From Alphaproteobacteria bacterium (GTDB lineage Bacteria > Pseudomonadota > Alphaproteobacteria > RS24): a stretch of DNA of 6,389 bases. The first letter of the stretch is position 1. Each line of letters opens with the position of its first letter. Positions 5,147-6,389 of this stretch are shown piece by piece. Where the stretch lies: the NCBI GenBank assembly GCA_022428185.1, contig JAKMCZ010000022.1, positions 1 through 6,389 of the forward strand, written 5' to 3'. The translations under genes were made by a program, and so were the position numbers. The notes under the pieces were generated by a model. The model had not been told where the DNA came from. It searched no databases and was given only the letters and a program-made list of their open reading frames with translations.

Positions 5147-5905
5147 TTATGCGGCGTCCGACCCCGGTTGGCGACGTGCGCCGCCTGTTGTTTTAGCCAA
5201 AATGGCTTCCAACTTCACAATCGCCGCATCTTCGGTTGTTTTCTCAACCGTTGCAACCTCTCTTGCCATGCGCTCCAGTGCCGCTTCATAAAGTTGGCGC
5301 TCTGAATAGCTCTGCTCGGGCTGGTTTTCATTACGAAACAAGTCGCGCACCACCTCGGCAATGGCGATTAAATCGCCACTATTGATCTTGGCTTCATATT
5401 CCTGCGCGCGACGCGACCACATGGTGCGTTTGACCCGCGCGCGTCCTTTTAGGGTGCGAATGGCTCCGTCCATAACCTTATTTTCGGCCAATTTACGCAT
5501 GCCCGTCTGCTCCGCCTTATTAATTGGCACGCGCAAAACCATTTTTTCTTTTTCAAAATTAATCACGAACAGTTCAAGGCTCATTTCGGCAATTTCCTGT
5601 TCAGCAATTTCAACAATTAAACCGACACCATGCGCCGGATAAACAATATGCTCATTGACCCGAAATCCCAATGCTGACCGGCGCACCGTCGATTTGGCTG
5701 ACTTTTTGCTGGCTGCTTTGGTCGCGGTTTTAGCGGCGGTTTTGGCTGCCGGTTTTTTAACCGCAGCCTTTTTAGCTACCGGCTTTTTGGCGACAGGCTT
5801 TTTAGCTGCGGGCTTTTTAGCGGCCGGTTTTTTGGTCGCCGGTTTCTTGGCCGCAGGTTTTTTGGCGGCAGGCTTCTTCGCCGCTGGCTTTTTGCTGGTT
5901 GCCAT
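5147..5905 (-). CDS. carD: CarD/CdnL-family RNA polymerase-binding regulator with histone-H1-like N-terminal tail
   Basis: 252 residues, compared with roughly 160-190 for ordinary CarD/CdnL proteins. The conserved part begins near residue 80 (GFRVNEHIVYPAHGVG), the Tudor-like polymerase-interaction domain that binds the RNA polymerase beta subunit. The helical C-terminal domain follows at about 145-235 (RARVKRTMWSRRAQEYEAKI, then SGDLIAIAEVVRDLF and YEAALERMAREV), including the Trp that contacts the -10 upstream fork in CarD proteins. CarD stabilises open promoter complexes, notably at rRNA and growth genes. The extra N-terminus is unusual: ten tandem KKPAA-type pentapeptides at residues 5-54, then a Lys/Ala/Ser/Thr stretch to about 76, resembling the C-terminal tail of histone H1 and likely to bind DNA or RNA non-specifically. 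The ATG at 5905 has AGGAG 5 bases upstream. A promoter lies at 5981-6009; fdxA is upstream and rpoH downstream on the same strand. Confidence 0.95.
   Translation of the reverse strand: MATSKKPAAKKPAAKKPAAKKPATKKPAAKKPAAKKPVAKKPVAKKAAVKKPAAKTAAKTATKAASKKSAKSTVRRSALGFRVNEHIVYPAHGVGLIVEIAEQEIAEMSLELFVINFEKEKMVLRVPINKAEQTGMRKLAENKVMDGAIRTLKGRARVKRTMWSRRAQEYEAKINSGDLIAIAEVVRDLFRNENQPEQSYSERQLYEAALERMAREVATVEKTTEDAAIVKLEAILAKTTGGARRQPGSDAA
5744..5893 (-). repeat. Ten tandem 15-bp repeats encoding KKPAA in carD
   Basis: Ten 15-base units encode KKPAA with variants KKPAT, KKPVA (twice) and KKAAV. Synonymous positions differ between units (AAA/AAG; GCC/GCT/GCG/GCA; CCT/CCG/CCC/CCA), so the units are not recent identical copies and the peptide itself seems to be conserved. 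Runs of 5-6 A on the coding strand make this stretch prone to replication slippage and sequencing error. Confidence 0.9.
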
Positions 5906-5919
5906 GAAAGCTCCTATTT

Positions 5920-5957
5920 ACAGCGCCGACAAGATGACGGGTAGGGCTGCACGCTGT
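5920..5957 (-). promoter_or_regulatory. Possible hairpin in the carD leader
   Basis: ACAGCG (minus strand, 5952-5957) can pair with CGCTGT (5920-5925) across a 26-base loop; the stem ends about 5 bases before the AGGAG ribosome binding site. The 6 bp stem with a long loop is modest support for a structured 5' untranslated region of about 70 bases. Confidence 0.2.
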
Positions 5958-5980
5958 TAAGAATTTTGACTGTTACGAGC

Positions 5981-6009
5981 AGTATACCACAAAACCCCTG
6001 CTTTTCCAA
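5981..6009 (-). promoter_or_regulatory. Sigma-70-type promoter of carD (possibly carD-rpoH)
   Basis: On the minus strand TTGGAA (6004-6009) is followed after exactly 17 bases by TATACT (5981-5986), a 5 of 6 match to TATAAT. Transcription would start near 5974, leaving a leader of about 70 bases before the carD ATG. The 137 bp between fdxA and carD holds this promoter, the leader hairpin, and a short CCAA/TTGG palindrome (6006-6017); I see no strong fdxA terminator there. Confidence 0.5.
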
Positions 6010-6042
6010 ATGCTTGGCTTAAAGTGGCGGGTCTTTTGGGTT

Positions 6043-6381
6043 TCAGTCGCCCGTGCCGGGGTTTTCTGAGAAATGTTCGGCAAATTTATTGGCTTTTTGC
6101 AGCCAGTCATCGGCATTGGCCGGTGCGTCTTTGCGCATGGTGATGTTGGGCCAGATATCGGCAAATTTAGTATTCACTTCCAGCCATTTTTCCAACCCGT
6201 CTTCTGTATCGGCTTTAATCGCATCGGCGGGACATTCAGGCTCACATACGCCGCAATCGATACATTCATCGGGATGAATGACCAGCATATTTTCGCCTTC
6301 GTAAAAGCAATCGACCGGGCACACTTCGACGCAATCCGTATATTTGCACTTAATGCAATCTTCGGTGACGATATAGGTCAT
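6043..6381 (-). CDS. fdxA: Seven-iron ferredoxin FdxA ([3Fe-4S]/[4Fe-4S])
   Basis: 112 residues, the standard length for FdxA / Azotobacter ferredoxin I-type proteins. The cysteine layout is CIKCKYTDC (9-17), CPVDC (21-25) and CIDCGVCEPEC (40-50). By the ferredoxin I pattern, Cys9, Cys17 and Cys50 hold the [3Fe-4S] cluster and Cys21, Cys40, Cys43 and Cys46 the [4Fe-4S] cluster, while Cys12 and Cys25 are extra. The C-terminal extension of about 55 residues (WLEVNTKFADIWPNIT and so on) is typical of the family. It is a cytoplasmic low-potential electron carrier; in various bacteria it is linked to redox stress control, but the partner here is unknown. The ATG at 6381 gives the family N-terminus MTYIVTEDC. 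Only 8 bases upstream are in the window and they contain no ribosome binding site, so the upstream control region is not visible. It may be cotranscribed with carD, although carD also has its own promoter. Confidence 0.97.
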   Translation of the reverse strand: MTYIVTEDCIKCKYTDCVEVCPVDCFYEGENMLVIHPDECIDCGVCEPECPADAIKADTEDGLEKWLEVNTKFADIWPNITMRKDAPANADDWLQKANKFAEHFSENPGTGD

Positions 6382-6389
6382 TTAAGCAG

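Noticed and set aside
5744..5893. Programmed frameshifting at AAAAAG runs in the carD repeats
   Set aside because: Most lysine pairs are preceded by C or T rather than A, so they are not the canonical A-AAA-AAG heptamer, and no downstream stimulatory structure or useful alternative frame was seen.
5744..5893. CRISPR-like or mobile repeat array
   Set aside because: The units are directly adjacent 15-mers in frame within a coding sequence, without spacers.
5655..5960. Plus-strand 101-codon frame with repeated GFLAA units resembling a hydrophobic membrane protein
   Set aside because: It is the exact antisense of the carD KKPAA repeats; the regular pattern is inherited from them. There is no ribosome binding site and the carD frame has clear homology.

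Overview
The window looks like chromosomal DNA from an alphaproteobacterium with moderate GC, by eye near 50%. The evidence is an RpoH2-type sigma-32, a CarD/CdnL regulator beside a seven-iron ferredoxin FdxA, a COG4784-type M48 lipoprotein protease with a LysM-like tail, and a class of thiolase that resembles alphaproteobacterial proteins. I cannot name a genus. The left edge cuts a thiolase gene, and the right edge lies 8 bases upstream of the fdxA start codon.

Layout, left to right: (1) the C-terminal part of a thiolase (+), ending 3 bp from a convergent small c-type cytochrome (-), with a terminator hairpin over the junction. (2) A PNPOx-like FMN-binding protein (-), upstream of the cytochrome on the same strand but separated from it by 101 bp that hold a good promoter for the cytochrome. 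(3) A small outer-membrane beta-barrel protein (+), divergent from the PNPOx-like gene. (4) A tRNA-Arg(CCU) (-). (5) An M48 zinc-protease lipoprotein (+). (6) Three minus-strand genes in the order fdxA, carD, rpoH. carD has its own promoter, and rpoH follows it after 62 bp.

The first half is housekeeping and envelope material: fatty-acyl or sterol-type thiolysis, periplasmic electron transfer, a flavin-binding protein, a porin-like barrel and envelope protein quality control. The second half reads as a transcription and stress module. CarD binds RNA polymerase and stabilises open promoter complexes, RpoH2 redirects polymerase to stress promoters, and FdxA is a low-potential electron carrier often placed near CarD in this group. 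The M48 protease could belong to the envelope-stress side of the same theme, but that is inference.

I see no mobile element, CRISPR array, phage gene or obviously unknown multi-gene system. The items most worth a second look are the histone-H1-like lysine/proline/alanine repeat tail fused to CarD, a hairpin that puts the rpoH Shine-Dalgarno sequence in its loop and reaches the start codon, and two genes that appear to be leaderless.
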